From contig JANSYQ010000018.1 in the NCBI GenBank assembly GCA_024742305.1, positions 1-64,000 on the forward strand: a stretch of DNA of 64,000 nt, written 5' to 3'. Of this stretch, positions 26,520 through 35,101 are shown piece by piece. A model generated the notes under the pieces. The model was given only the letters and a program-made list of their open reading frames with translations. It was not told the DNA's origin and made no database searches. Position 1 is the stretch's first letter; each line of letters begins with the position of its first letter. Position numbers and translations under genes: made by a program. Source of the stretch: a bacterium (GTDB taxonomy: Bacteria > Bacteroidota > Bacteroidia > Flavobacteriales_D > Crocinitomicaceae).

Positions 26520-27829
26520 AAGAAGTTTTGAACCGTTTCCGTTCCTACAACAACTCCATTTACAATAAAGTTATTTCCGTTTTCCAAGGTAGATATGGTA
26601 TACGTCATGGTGCCTTCACTTACTCTTTCGATCGACGTTACTGAAACAGCTTCGCCATTCATTTCAATGAGTTTGGCACCTGTGGTTAATGGAGTAACAT
26701 TCTTATAGCCGTAGCGCTTCATAGTTTTTTCCGGAGAAACTGAACACCAACCATTCTCAGTTAAAAATGGGTGATCATCTGTTACCGTAAGTTTTGTAGT
26801 GCCCAAATTGATTTCTACGAGATTGTCGTGGTAAACAGTCAACATTCGTTTTACTTCAGTTTGGTAGAATGTTTTAGAGTTTTGATCATACGTAATTACC
26901 AAGTCGCCACGCTTCAGTTCATTAATGGGTTTTGTTGCATTCATAGATACTGCTACTTGAGCATCTGCCGTGAAACACGCGGCGCAACCACCGGGTGGTG
27001 TTGGACCAATCTCCTCATCAAACTGAACGACTTTACCACGGTTTAATTTGTAATATTTGGTATGATTTGGACAGTTGGAAAAGTTCATTGCTACGGTTCC
27101 ATCGCCATTTATCTCTAGGATTCCAGCATCATAATCGGTACTGCTGAGTTCCGTAATTTTCACTCCTTTATCGAATGCGACGATTACGTTGTGCGTTCCG
27201 GGGTCAACCCATTCATCGTAGCGTTGACTCACCAAAACTTCTTGCTTGAAATCTTCTGTGTCAATATCGATAATCTTTGCCTGGATCTCTGCCCAATCGG
27301 AAGGAAGTCCCTGCGTGTCATCCGCCTGTCCCCAAAAATGATCGAACTCTTGCGAGAAATCATTAACGATAATGGAATACGTTCCTTTATTTCCATTGTA
27401 GAGGACGTAACATGCTTCATAGCTTCCATTTCCAGTTATGTCGGCACGTTCTTCCAAAAGAACTTCGGTTTTCTCTTCCCACTTTTGAATCAGTTTCACG
27501 ATGTCAATATCTTGTTGCTTCATTTGACTTTCTTGAAACCCCGGATTTTCATGGTACCAATCTTGCTTCGCGAAATGCTCCTTCAAATCTTTTGATTCAA
27601 ACACACGACCGTACTTGGCGTATACTGTATTGCGAGCTAGTCTAAGATCAGCTTTCGACATCTCTGAGAACTTGCTCATATCAATAATCGGTGCCTTGGT
27701 CTTCTTTCCAAGTTGCTCGCTGTGATCAGAAGTAGTTTCTTTTTGCGATTCCGCCTCCTTTGATTCGGAGGAACATGCTGCTATCAACAGAACAGTAATT
27801 ACGGCGAGTAAGGTGTGCGTAGTTTTCAT
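26516..27829 (-). CDS. Lipoprotein with YARHG and Hint (hedgehog/intein) domains
   Basis: A 437-residue protein. The N-terminus is a lipoprotein signal (LLIAAC, lipidated Cys19). A YARHG domain spans ~55-120 (MSKADLRLARNTVYAKYGR, then WYHENPGF). Residues ~130-275 are a beta-rich domain that looks at FG-GAP-like or secreted-fold content (ITGNGSYEACYVLYNGNKGT). After GGCAA comes a Hint domain (285-437): CFTADAQVAVSM begins with the nucleophile-position Cys285, the splicing-block B motif TVTDDHPF gives T350 and H353, and NNFIVNGVVV (419-428) is the closing strand. The terminal His-Asn of inteins is absent (VVVGT instead). So, as in hedgehog proteins, N-S acyl shift and cleavage or ester transfer are possible but not classical splicing. 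The fate of the released N-part is unknown. Confidence 0.78.
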   Translation of the reverse strand: MKTTHTLLAVITVLLIAACSSESKEAESQKETTSDHSEQLGKKTKAPIIDMSKFSEMSKADLRLARNTVYAKYGRVFESKDLKEHFAKQDWYHENPGFQESQMKQQDIDIVKLIQKWEEKTEVLLEERADITGNGSYEACYVLYNGNKGTYSIIVNDFSQEFDHFWGQADDTQGLPSDWAEIQAKIIDIDTEDFKQEVLVSQRYDEWVDPGTHNVIVAFDKGVKITELSSTDYDAGILEINGDGTVAMNFSNCPNHTKYYKLNRGKVVQFDEEIGPTPPGGCAACFTADAQVAVSMNATKPINELKRGDLVITYDQNSKTFYQTEVKRMLTVYHDNLVEINLGTTKLTVTDDHPFLTENGWCSVSPEKTMKRYGYKNVTPLTTGAKLIEMNGEAVSVTSIERVSEGTMTYTISTLENGNNFIVNGVVVGTETVQNFF

Positions 27830-27896
27830 GTTTTAAATGTACGAAACAGGATCGAATGAGGAATTACTGAAGAGTAAAACTGGCTGAGAGGTATAC

Positions 27897-27950
27897 ATTT
27901 CTAGGGAATAAGGAATAAGGAATAATGAATGATGAATGATGAATGATAAA
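27897..27950. repeat. Short-period repeat tract (GGAATAA / TGAATGA)
   Basis: Tandem near-copies of GGAATAA then TGAATGA upstream of the TonB-domain gene at 28005. The same word type recurs at 37174-37238. It is AT-rich and non-coding; it may be an intergenic repetitive element. Confidence 0.6.
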
Positions 27951-27991
27951 TTGGAATTGTGATTGACGATTTACAGTTAAAGAATAGATTG

Positions 27992-27999
27992 TATTTTTG
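27992..27999 (+). promoter_or_regulatory. -7 box TATTTTTG five nt before an ATG
   Basis: TATTTTTG matches TAnnTTTG; the start codon at 28005 follows after 5 nt (ATGAA). An ATG at 28000 is out of frame and stops at once. A nearly leaderless transcript is implied. Confidence 0.55.
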
Positions 28000-28004
28000 A
28001 TGAA

Positions 28005-28745
28005 ATGACTAGGCTAACACGTATTTTTCTTGTTCTGCTGACCTTGGTGACTTCGTTTGTATCTCAAGCCGAACTTGGTAAATCAGGCGATGTAACCATT
28101 ATCGTTACAGATCGCTTCGGAAGGTCGATTGCAAATGCAGAGGTCACATTCGGATTAGATCAATTGCTTACATCGGACAAGGAAGGGAAAGTGACGGTAG
28201 AGGATGTTGATTGGGGGAGTTCATATCAAATAAATGTCATAGCTACTGGATATCGGGATTACTTTGGATTTCATGAGGTTGATAAAAAACGAAATTCAAT
28301 TACGATCAAACTAGGATGGACCAAAGAACGCTGGGCAGCGTATACCAAGCAATTTCGTTTGGAAGAAATTATGAGACGTGACTCCGTTATTGTCACTACG
28401 GATCTCTCAAAGTACGGAGATTGCAGTAATGTAGATACAGATCACTTTTGGTTCGACGCACAGTTCCCGGGCGGACAAAAAGAAATGGGGCGCTACGTCA
28501 GCGACATGATAGACTACCCCGAGAGTTCCATCGACTATGGTGAGCAAGGAAAGGTCTATGTTTCTTTCGTTATTCAACAGGACGGAAGTGTTGCTGAGGT
28601 AAGGGTAATGAGAGGCGTTTCCGCGAGTCTTGATCGGGAAGCAAAACGAGTAATCCGCGAAATGCCTACATGGATTCCGGCATCTTGTAATGGAAAGACC
28701 GTTTCAGTACGCTGCACATTGCCAATTGTTTTTACGTTGAATTAA
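28005..28745 (+). CDS. Exported TonB C-terminal-domain protein (first paralogue)
   Basis: A 246-residue protein. An N-terminal signal or anchor (MTRLTRIFLVLLTLVTSF...SQA) is followed by a carboxypeptidase-regulatory-like Ig domain (about 28-103, VTIIVTDRFGRSIANAEVTF). The C-terminal TonB domain (about 155-246) has FPGGQKEMGRYVSDMI, GKVYVSFVIQQDGSVAEV and LDREAKRVIREMPTWIPA. TonB C-domains contact outer-membrane receptors. There is no proline-rich spacer and the leader looks cleavable, so a normal energy-transducer role is uncertain. Two cysteines (GDCSNV and ASCNGK) are conserved in the next gene and may form a disulfide. Confidence 0.75.
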   Translation: MTRLTRIFLVLLTLVTSFVSQAELGKSGDVTIIVTDRFGRSIANAEVTFGLDQLLTSDKEGKVTVEDVDWGSSYQINVIATGYRDYFGFHEVDKKRNSITIKLGWTKERWAAYTKQFRLEEIMRRDSVIVTTDLSKYGDCSNVDTDHFWFDAQFPGGQKEMGRYVSDMIDYPESSIDYGEQGKVYVSFVIQQDGSVAEVRVMRGVSASLDREAKRVIREMPTWIPASCNGKTVSVRCTLPIVFTLN

Positions 28746-28755
28746 TACATTTTAA

Positions 28756-29478
28756 ATGAAGTATACTTTATTAGTTTTCGCTCTATTCTTTCTCGCTCTG
28801 ACTAGTTTTGCAGCGAAAGGTTCGTTTACCTTGAAAACGGTTGACATTGCTGGAAACCCAGTTTCAAACCATGAAGTTAAAGTAAAAGGAAAGGGACACT
28901 TTACATCAGATTCGGAGGGACTTATTACCGTTAGTGAAGCCAAAATTGGAAAAGAGCATGTGATTGAATGTAGTTATACGGAGTTGTACAGGGGATTCTG
29001 GGATGAGTTAGAATTTGTTCATCCTGACTCTGCAATAATCATTGAGCTTGATTGGACAGACAAGGGTTGGGATATAGGGTTTCACGACTTGTTCAGAAAA
29101 GAAATGGCGCAACGAATGAAGGAAGTGGAATCTATGGAGAATCCGGGTACAGGGCCTTGTGATTCAACCAATGAGGAAAACGTTACAATCAATGGGAGTT
29201 TTCCGGGAGGAAATCGTGTATTGAATAAATATATAATGGCAAATATCCAGTATCCGGAAGAAGCTATTGATAACAATGAACAGGGAAAGGTGATCGTGTC
29301 TTTCATCGTCTTAGAAGACGGAACACTGGATAACATCGAAATCAAACAATCTGCATCAAAATCATTGGATGAGGAAGCATTGAGGTTGGTTAGAGGAATT
29401 CCCGGTTTTATTCCACCATTCTGCGACGGAAAACCTGTGAGTTTTAATGCAAACTTGCCGTTTAGCTTTGACATGTAG
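28756..29478 (+). CDS. Exported TonB C-terminal-domain protein (second paralogue)
   Basis: A 240-residue paralogue of the preceding gene, 10 nt downstream, with the same layout: signal peptide (MKYTLLVFALFFLALTSFAA), regulatory-like Ig domain (FTLKTVDIAGNPVSNHEVKV), and TonB C-domain (about 150-240) with SFPGGNRVLNKYIMANI, GKVIVSFIVLEDGTL and LDEEALRLVRGIPGFIPPF. Both conserved cysteines (GPCDST and FCDGK) are kept. The gene arose by tandem duplication and is likely on the same mRNA. Confidence 0.75.
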   Translation: MKYTLLVFALFFLALTSFAAKGSFTLKTVDIAGNPVSNHEVKVKGKGHFTSDSEGLITVSEAKIGKEHVIECSYTELYRGFWDELEFVHPDSAIIIELDWTDKGWDIGFHDLFRKEMAQRMKEVESMENPGTGPCDSTNEENVTINGSFPGGNRVLNKYIMANIQYPEEAIDNNEQGKVIVSFIVLEDGTLDNIEIKQSASKSLDEEALRLVRGIPGFIPPFCDGKPVSFNANLPFSFDM

Positions 29479-29511
29479 GTTAAGATTACCTTGAATTAAA
29501 TAATCACCCAA

Positions 29512-29814
29512 ATGACTAGAACGATTTCAAGCAGTTATTACGAAGTATTTGATTCGAGTATTTCCGTTTTAAAACAGCTAGGATGGTCAATGAATAAAGT
29601 TGATAAAACCAAAGGTGAGATTATAGCCTCAGTACGAATTAGCCTGTGGTCATGGGGAGAGCGCGTTTTAATAGAACTAACAAATTTAAGAGGCAGTGTT
29701 TCTGTTGAAATAAAATCTGTTGCCAAAGCTCAACTGTTCACGTGGGGGAAAAACAGGTTGAATGAAGAAAAATTTTTAGACATGTTGAGCAGAGAAATGA
29801 GAAAATCTGATTGA
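29512..29814 (+). CDS. Small protein of unknown function
   Basis: A 100-residue soluble protein without signal peptide. It alternates short helix and strand: SSYYEVFDSSISVLKQLGW, KTKGEIIASVRISLWSWGE, VLIELTNLRGSVSVEIKSVA, and a C-terminal helix NEEKFLDMLSREM. The pattern of a strand pair reading KGEIIA...SWGE resembles small alpha/beta domains seen in lipid- or stress-related DUFs, but I do not recognise the family. It is 33 nt after the TonB-domain pair and may be co-transcribed. Confidence 0.6.
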   Translation: MTRTISSSYYEVFDSSISVLKQLGWSMNKVDKTKGEIIASVRISLWSWGERVLIELTNLRGSVSVEIKSVAKAQLFTWGKNRLNEEKFLDMLSREMRKSD

Positions 29815-29870
29815 AATGAATGCAGCGAATTTTTGATCGAATCGATATGCTAAATTGTAAGATGAGTTGG

Positions 29871-30150
29871 AGTTTGAGCGTGAGTTTTGAAGAAAAGAAA
29901 AAGCGCGATTTCTGATGAAACCCTTGATTTTCATCAAAAGACAGAACTATTTCATGGACTGATCAACGCAAGCTAGCCCAAAGAAGGTATTGTCAACCCC
30001 TTGATTTGACCTTTCAAATCGGACTTAAGAATTCTTCTTTTATCACTCTCACATATCACACTCAATTCTGAAAGAAAAGCTGATATAGAGATAGTTTCGA
30101 GTTTGAGTGTGAGTTTTGAAGAAAAAGAAAAAGCGCAATTTCTAATGAAA
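29871..30150. repeat. ~50-nt imperfect direct repeat flanking 180 bp beside tRNA-Met
   Basis: The sequence at 29871-29920 recurs at 30100-30150 with about four substitutions and one inserted A. Each copy begins AGTTTGAG(C/T)GTGAG and ends in a (G/A)ATTTCT(G/A)ATGAAA half-stem. The right copy contributes the left arm of the tRNA terminator; in the left copy that hairpin is broken, and a different hairpin (TGATGAAA/TTTCATCA) follows. The 354-bp gap 29815-30168 has no other gene. Confidence 0.7.
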
Positions 30151-30160
30151 TTGCGCTTTT
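30129..30160 (-). terminator. Terminator of tRNA-Met
   Basis: A perfect 14-bp stem AAAAGCGCAATTTC (30129-30142)/GAAATTGCGCTTTT (30147-30160) with a 4-nt loop TAAT. In the tRNA (minus) direction it is followed by TTTTTCTTTTTCTTC. Confidence 0.9.
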
Positions 30161-30168
30161 CTTTTAAG

Positions 30169-30242
30169 TAGCGAGACCGAGAGTTGAACTCGGGACCTCA
30201 GGGTTATGAATCCTGCGCTCTAACCAACTGAGCTATCTCGCC
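30169..30242 (-). tRNA. tRNA-Met (anticodon CAT)
   Basis: On the minus strand the 74-nt sequence folds as a cloverleaf: acceptor GGCGAGA/TCTCGCT, D arm GCTC AGTTGGTTA GAGC, anticodon loop TTCATAA with CAT, T arm CCGAG TTCAACT CTCGG and discriminator A. CCA is not encoded. The first acceptor pair is G-U. CAT could also be a lysidine-modified tRNA-Ile2, but the D arm and loop suit elongator Met. It has a canonical promoter and strong terminator of its own. Confidence 0.9.
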
Positions 30243-30275
30243 ATGTGTACCTAACATTTTGGTTAAATGCGGGTG

Positions 30276-30305
30276 CAAATATAATAGGAATTTTACTTTG
30301 TACAA
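30276..30305 (-). promoter_or_regulatory. Promoter of tRNA-Met (TTG-N19-TATATTTG)
   Basis: On the minus strand TTG (30305-30303) precedes TATATTTG (30283-30276) by exactly 19 nt; the mature tRNA begins 33 nt further on. Confidence 0.75.
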
Positions 30306-30338
30306 GAATTCTCTTGCTTAAAAATAGATTCCCAAATG

Positions 30339-32051
30339 TTACTTTAAGGCATCTAACTCAGACTGAACAAATGACGCTAATGAAGTAATGTTGGCTTCCG
30401 TAAAGTCAAACTTGACACCTGCTTCCGCATAAATCTCTGGAATGGAGCGTGTATAGCCCAATTTTAAAGCGTTTTTATACTGCTGAATGGCCTTCGGTTT
30501 ATCTTCCAAACTGTTCTTCCAAACCCCTAATGCACCCAACTGGGCAATTCCATATTCGATATAGTAAAACGGTACTTCGAAAATGTGTAATTGACGCTGC
30601 CATGAGGTACGCTGCAAGTCTTGGTAACCCGACCAATCTGTTAATCCCGTCCCGTATTGCTTGGAAAGCTCCACCCAGTAACTATGACGTTCTTCCGCAG
30701 AGTGTTGGTGGTTTTCGTACAACCAATGCTGGAATTCATCCACCTGGGCAATCCAAGGAAGTAAACGAAGTATCGTTTCTAGCTGTTCCTTTTTCGCACG
30801 GTTTAAATCGTCCTCATTGGAGTAAAACTCTTGCCATTGGTCCATTGTCAGTAATTCCATGGACATCGATGCCAGCTCTGCCACCTCCGACGGAAGGCTT
30901 TTGAATCCAGTGATTTCCAATTCACGACTGAGGAAGGAATGAACAGCATGTCCGCCTTCATGAACCATCGTAACCAAATCTCGATGCGAGCCAACGGCAT
31001 TCATAAAAATGAACGGGACTCCAATTTCGTAAAGTGGGTAATTGTAGCCGCCTGGTGATTTTCCATCTTTCGACTCTAGATCAAGATGTCCCATTTCAGA
31101 CATCGTGGCGAGACAATCTCCGAAATACGGATCTACGCGATTGAACATTGCGATGCTTCCTGAAAGCAATTCAGCTCCCGTTTTGAAGGGTTTTAATGGA
31201 AGTTTTCCTTCTGGGTCAACATCTAGGTCCCACGGTTTGAATTTGTCTTTTCCGAGTTTGCTCAAACGCTCTTGCTGAATCTGTCGAACAATAGGAACAA
31301 TGGTAGATTTCACAGATTGATGAAAATCGCGACAGTCTTGAACGGAGTAATCGAATCGCCCCATTGCTTGAAGTTTGTAGTCGCGGAAATTCTCAAATCC
31401 TGCATTCAGCGCTACTTGGTGACGTTTCTTGAGTAAGGAGTCGAAAAGTGCATCGAACTTATCGAAATCTTCTCTTCGGCGCGCGCCCATCTTTTCAAAG
31501 ACATCCTTTCGAATGGCTTCGTCCGTTTCCTTTAGGTAGAGTGCAGCCTTTTGCATTGTTATATTTTCACCTTCATGTTCAATGGATTGAGCCGCAGACA
31601 ATGCACCAAATTTCTGACTTTCCTCCGCTAACTCTGCTTGAATCGGAATATTTTCCTCTCGGTACAAATTCAGAGCATTTTCAATACTTCTGAAAAGAAT
31701 GGCGTAGGCTGGGTCAGACTTCAGGTCCTCCGTAAATGGACTTGCCGTTAATTTGCGATTTAATTGATCTTCAAGCGGCGCCAGCTTCGGTTGAATTTCC
31801 GTGACAAAAAATGTGTAATCCTTGCTTAAGGTCTCATCTTTCGTATTTATGGTCATCTTGATGTAGCGCCAAGCCATATCTTCCTCTAGAATTGCCTCTA
31901 ATTCACTGATGTCTTTTAACCATGCCTCGAATTCCGACTTTTCCGAAATGTCTCGTTCCAGAAGATTGGTGTAGTACTTTTCAATTTTCTCCCATGCATC
32001 AATCACTAAGTCAGATGCAACGAATGTTCTTTTTGGTTTGGTAATTTTCAT
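30339..32051 (-). CDS. M3 family oligoendopeptidase
   Basis: A 570-residue cytoplasmic zinc metallopeptidase of the M3/PepF family that degrades short peptides. The zinc motif HEGGHAVHSF (HEXXH at 364-368) and the downstream Glu ligand in SLPSEVAELASMSMELL are both present. The late segment PFYYIEYGIAQLGALGVWKN is typical of PepF. No signal peptide. Length is normal. It lies 3' of a DUF5606 gene, from which it is separated by terminator copy E, so it is probably transcribed on its own. Confidence 0.92.
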   Translation of the reverse strand: MKITKPKRTFVASDLVIDAWEKIEKYYTNLLERDISEKSEFEAWLKDISELEAILEEDMAWRYIKMTINTKDETLSKDYTFFVTEIQPKLAPLEDQLNRKLTASPFTEDLKSDPAYAILFRSIENALNLYREENIPIQAELAEESQKFGALSAAQSIEHEGENITMQKAALYLKETDEAIRKDVFEKMGARRREDFDKFDALFDSLLKKRHQVALNAGFENFRDYKLQAMGRFDYSVQDCRDFHQSVKSTIVPIVRQIQQERLSKLGKDKFKPWDLDVDPEGKLPLKPFKTGAELLSGSIAMFNRVDPYFGDCLATMSEMGHLDLESKDGKSPGGYNYPLYEIGVPFIFMNAVGSHRDLVTMVHEGGHAVHSFLSRELEITGFKSLPSEVAELASMSMELLTMDQWQEFYSNEDDLNRAKKEQLETILRLLPWIAQVDEFQHWLYENHQHSAEERHSYWVELSKQYGTGLTDWSGYQDLQRTSWQRQLHIFEVPFYYIEYGIAQLGALGVWKNSLEDKPKAIQQYKNALKLGYTRSIPEIYAEAGVKFDFTEANITSLASFVQSELDALK

Positions 32052-32061
32052 AGCACAAAAA

Positions 32062-32095
32062 AACCGATCATCGAGCGGAATCGAGTTGATCGGTT
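32062..32095 (-). terminator. Terminator of DUF5606 gene, copy E of the conserved-core hairpin family
   Basis: Outer stem AACCGATCA (32062-32070)/TGATCGGTT (32087-32095), with a T7 run after it on the minus strand. The loop read on the minus strand (ACTCGATTCCGCTCGA) matches the shared core. Located between the DUF5606 stop (32130) and the M3 start (32051). Confidence 0.82.
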
Positions 32096-32129
32096 GTATT
32101 TTTTAATTATTTCAATTTTGTCTTTCGAC

Positions 32130-32600
32130 TTATTCTTCTTCGTCAGCGGTAACCTCTGCTGTTTCTTCTGAACTTGCCGAAGTGTCCATTTGGCTTTCTT
32201 CCGCCTCATTTTCGGGTGTCGCTTCTAGCGCTCCAGCCTTCAATAGCAAGTTGTACCATTGGAACAATTTTTTGATGTCTGAGGCATACACGCGCTCTTC
32301 GTCGTAATCCGGTAAAATTTCCGTAAAGTAATCAGTTAGCTCACCAATGTCTGACTTATGAGAAGGACCTTCTTTCCCTTGTTGTTTTTCATAAATGTCC
32401 GCGAAGATTTCCTTCAACGGCTTGTCGTCATCAATGGTGTAGATACTGATGTCCTCTAGCGCAGAAACGCGATCTGATGAATACGCTGGAAATCGCTTTT
32501 TGTCAATCAAAGATTCAACAATAATACTATTCTTCCCCTGCGCAATTACTTTGTAAAGTCCCGGTCTTCCCGATATAGATATGATTCCAGATAAATCCAT
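32130..32600 (-). CDS. DUF5606 family protein
   Basis: A 156-residue protein with the family opening LSGIISISGRPGLYKVIAQG, followed by NSIIVESLIDKKRFPAYSSDRVSALEDISIYT (small SH3-like barrel), then helices and a very acidic C-terminal tail (residues ~133-156, EEETAEVTADEEE-like). The family is restricted to Bacteroidota and has no known function. The fold suggests nucleic-acid or protein binding, as inference only. A TATTTTTG box (32626-32619) lies 18 nt upstream of the start. Confidence 0.82.
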   Translation of the reverse strand: MDLSGIISISGRPGLYKVIAQGKNSIIVESLIDKKRFPAYSSDRVSALEDISIYTIDDDKPLKEIFADIYEKQQGKEGPSHKSDIGELTDYFTEILPDYDEERVYASDIKKLFQWYNLLLKAGALEATPENEAEESQMDTSASSEETAEVTADEEE

Positions 32601-32667
32601 GTTCTCAAATTAAAGTGCCAAAAATACAAATTTCATTGTGCAAAGCAGTATCTGAAGCAACCTTCCC

Positions 32668-34983
32668 TTATAATTTTACAAATCGTGCAGAAGCCGTTCC
32701 CGAAGCTGTGGTGATATTCAAAATGTAGCTTCCTGACTGCATGTTAGTTACATCAATTTGATTTCCGGAAAGGTTTATGTCGATGCTTCTTCCATTCAAG
32801 TCGATACACTCTACTTCCAAAATTTCTTCATCAGAAACAATCTGAATTGATGCTGACGTTGGGTTTGGATAAACGTTGAATGATTTGATGCCAATTTCTG
32901 CTAAGGAAAGACTAACGGCATAAGGTGCAGACAAGGCAAAACATCCGTCATCGTTGACGGTCATTACTTGATAGTTACCATCAGACTGATAGGTAATAAT
33001 TTGATTTGTTTCTCCATTTACTGCAACACCATCGATATACCATTGATAGTTGGTCGCAGTGGACGATTCTAACCCTGTTCCAATATAATTTACTGTTGGA
33101 GTTGGTTCCAAAGTTTGTGATGATAGCATTGCCAAAGCGTCCACTTTTCCGAAGCCGTATTCAAAGTTGGGAACGGTACCCGTGTATTGATCTGTATACG
33201 ATGTAGCGTGCAAATCTGTGAGGAAGTTGGCGTAGTCTGCCATCCCACAACGTTCAAGGTAAAGTGCCGCGATTCCGGCAACCACCGGAGAAGCCATAGA
33301 TGTCCCTCCATTTCTTGCATGCCAGCCAGCAGAATCCACAACGGACCAGTAGGCAGGATTTTGCAATACCCACAATGGAGCAGCTGTTACCGAATTGTCT
33401 CCGGCAGCAATCACGTCCGGTTTCATGATTCCATGTCTAGAAGGTCCACGACTCGAATTTTGACTTCGTTCTTGCGCATCTACACCTGTAATAGGGTAAG
33501 TAACATAGTTTCTGTCGGTAAAGGTCCATCGGTTCTTCATATTCGCTACCGAAACAATTTTCTCAGAGCAGTTCCACGATGACACCAAGGTTTGTAGTGA
33601 ATCGGGCATTACGTAGTTCACAATATCCGGCAACTCAACTGCTGTTGGAATGTTGGTGACCATATCGTTCAATTGCAACCATTCACCCGACCATAGATCG
33701 TATTTCCCTGAACCCGTCGTTTCAAAACGGAACAAATAGTCCGTAGAATCTACTTCGACTACCGCTTGCAAATGGAACAAGCCGGTAATTATTTCTGTAT
33801 AAAAAGTGACCGTTCCAATTTGATTGCTTCCATTCCAAATCGTATCGGTGATTGTGTTGTTTCCTACCGTCGCAGCATCGTAGAAATTGGTACGACCACT
33901 AAAGGTGTAATTCGGTGCAGGAGCATTAGCACCCATCGCGAATTCGTAGGTAGCATCACCAGTGTCCGACCAAAGATCAAAGAATACAGTGTTGGGACCA
34001 ATTTGAGACGAAGGATTATTCAAGAACCACACAAAGCTTGTGTCGGGACCGATATTCGCATTTTGATTGTGATAATACCCCTGAGCTCCGGAGTTCCCCA
34101 TGGCGCCGACTATAATTCTTCCGGGTTTTTCATCAATTAACGCTTCCATCATTTCTGATGCTGGATCGCTTCCATCGTGACTTCCTAAATATGTTCCTAA
34201 ACTCAAGTTGACAACGGCAGGCATGTTGTATTCATCCGCGATTTGGAAAATGTAGTCTACGGCATCGGCAATAGTTAATGTCCAGTTGGGTAGATTAAAA
34301 TTCGTTTCAACAATCACCAAATTGGCGTCTGGTGCCATTCCGATGTTTAATCCGTTAGCATTTCCATTACCTACCGCTTGTCCTGCCACGGTAGACCCAT
34401 GTGCAGAGGCTTCCTCGGTACTTGTACACGTTCCATTATTGATCGCAGTGCTGTCCCATTCGTAGCCGTAGCCAAATCCTGCGGGAGAATTACCATTTAC
34501 GGAGTGATCCCAGTAACGGAGTACACGCGTATTTCCATTGTCATCAATAAAATCAGGGTGAAGCCAATCAATACCTTGGTCAACTACACCAATAATCACA
34601 TCTTGTCCGGTGTAAGCTGTATTTAAAGGAGCGGCACCCAAATGGACATCATCAACATTGTGGTGCAATCTTGCTGTATCTCCCAAGGCTGTTGGCGGAG
34701 CAAACTCGAAGTAGAAATTCTCCAAGGTTCCATCCAGTTTGTGATCATAAATCCACTGTGGAGTAGTTGTAATAAACAGCCAATTGTCCGTTTGGAATTT
34801 TACATGAATCGCTTCTTTCTCTAAAAGCTGTTCGTGTTGTAAAGAATTGGGTACACAGAACACGGTTGGGGCATCAGGTGCCTCTTTTAGGACCTTATCG
34901 AATCCAAATTTTTGTGCGTTACCCATTGTGGGAAAAAGTAGTAGTAGAAGGATCAATAGACCTCCTGTTGTAATGTTCGCCAT
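32668..34983 (-). CDS. Secreted S8 subtilase with T9SS type A sorting domain
   Basis: A 771-residue extracellular serine protease. Signal peptide 1-23 (ending GNAQ), propeptide to ~115, then the subtilisin domain with the catalytic triad D135 (VVDQGIDWLHPDF), H195 (AHGSTVAGQ) and S562 (GGTSMASP). A beta-rich insertion of ~170 residues sits between the oxyanion-hole region and the serine. A PKD/Ig-like linker (YQWYIDGVAVNGETNQI) and type A sorting domain (about 703-771, NVYPNPTSASIQIV, NMQSGSYILNI) close the protein. It probably degrades external protein for nutrition. Confidence 0.92.
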   Translation of the reverse strand: MANITTGGLLILLLLLFPTMGNAQKFGFDKVLKEAPDAPTVFCVPNSLQHEQLLEKEAIHVKFQTDNWLFITTTPQWIYDHKLDGTLENFYFEFAPPTALGDTARLHHNVDDVHLGAAPLNTAYTGQDVIIGVVDQGIDWLHPDFIDDNGNTRVLRYWDHSVNGNSPAGFGYGYEWDSTAINNGTCTSTEEASAHGSTVAGQAVGNGNANGLNIGMAPDANLVIVETNFNLPNWTLTIADAVDYIFQIADEYNMPAVVNLSLGTYLGSHDGSDPASEMMEALIDEKPGRIIVGAMGNSGAQGYYHNQNANIGPDTSFVWFLNNPSSQIGPNTVFFDLWSDTGDATYEFAMGANAPAPNYTFSGRTNFYDAATVGNNTITDTIWNGSNQIGTVTFYTEIITGLFHLQAVVEVDSTDYLFRFETTGSGKYDLWSGEWLQLNDMVTNIPTAVELPDIVNYVMPDSLQTLVSSWNCSEKIVSVANMKNRWTFTDRNYVTYPITGVDAQERSQNSSRGPSRHGIMKPDVIAAGDNSVTAAPLWVLQNPAYWSVVDSAGWHARNGGTSMASPVVAGIAALYLERCGMADYANFLTDLHATSYTDQYTGTVPNFEYGFGKVDALAMLSSQTLEPTPTVNYIGTGLESSTATNYQWYIDGVAVNGETNQIITYQSDGNYQVMTVNDDGCFALSAPYAVSLSLAEIGIKSFNVYPNPTSASIQIVSDEEILEVECIDLNGRSIDINLSGNQIDVTNMQSGSYILNITTASGTASARFVKL

Positions 34984-35101
34984 TTGTCAGGATTTTATAC
35001 CATATAGACGTAAATATACGCCGAATGGTTAATTTTTCAGAGTCAAAGTAGAGAATAGTTCTATTTTTACGCTGCAATCATTTTTTCTAAACACTATTAA
35101 A

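Noticed and set aside
29871-29945. A second tRNA gene at the left copy of the direct repeat
   Set aside because: Only the terminator-like part is repeated; no cloverleaf arms are found next to the left copy.
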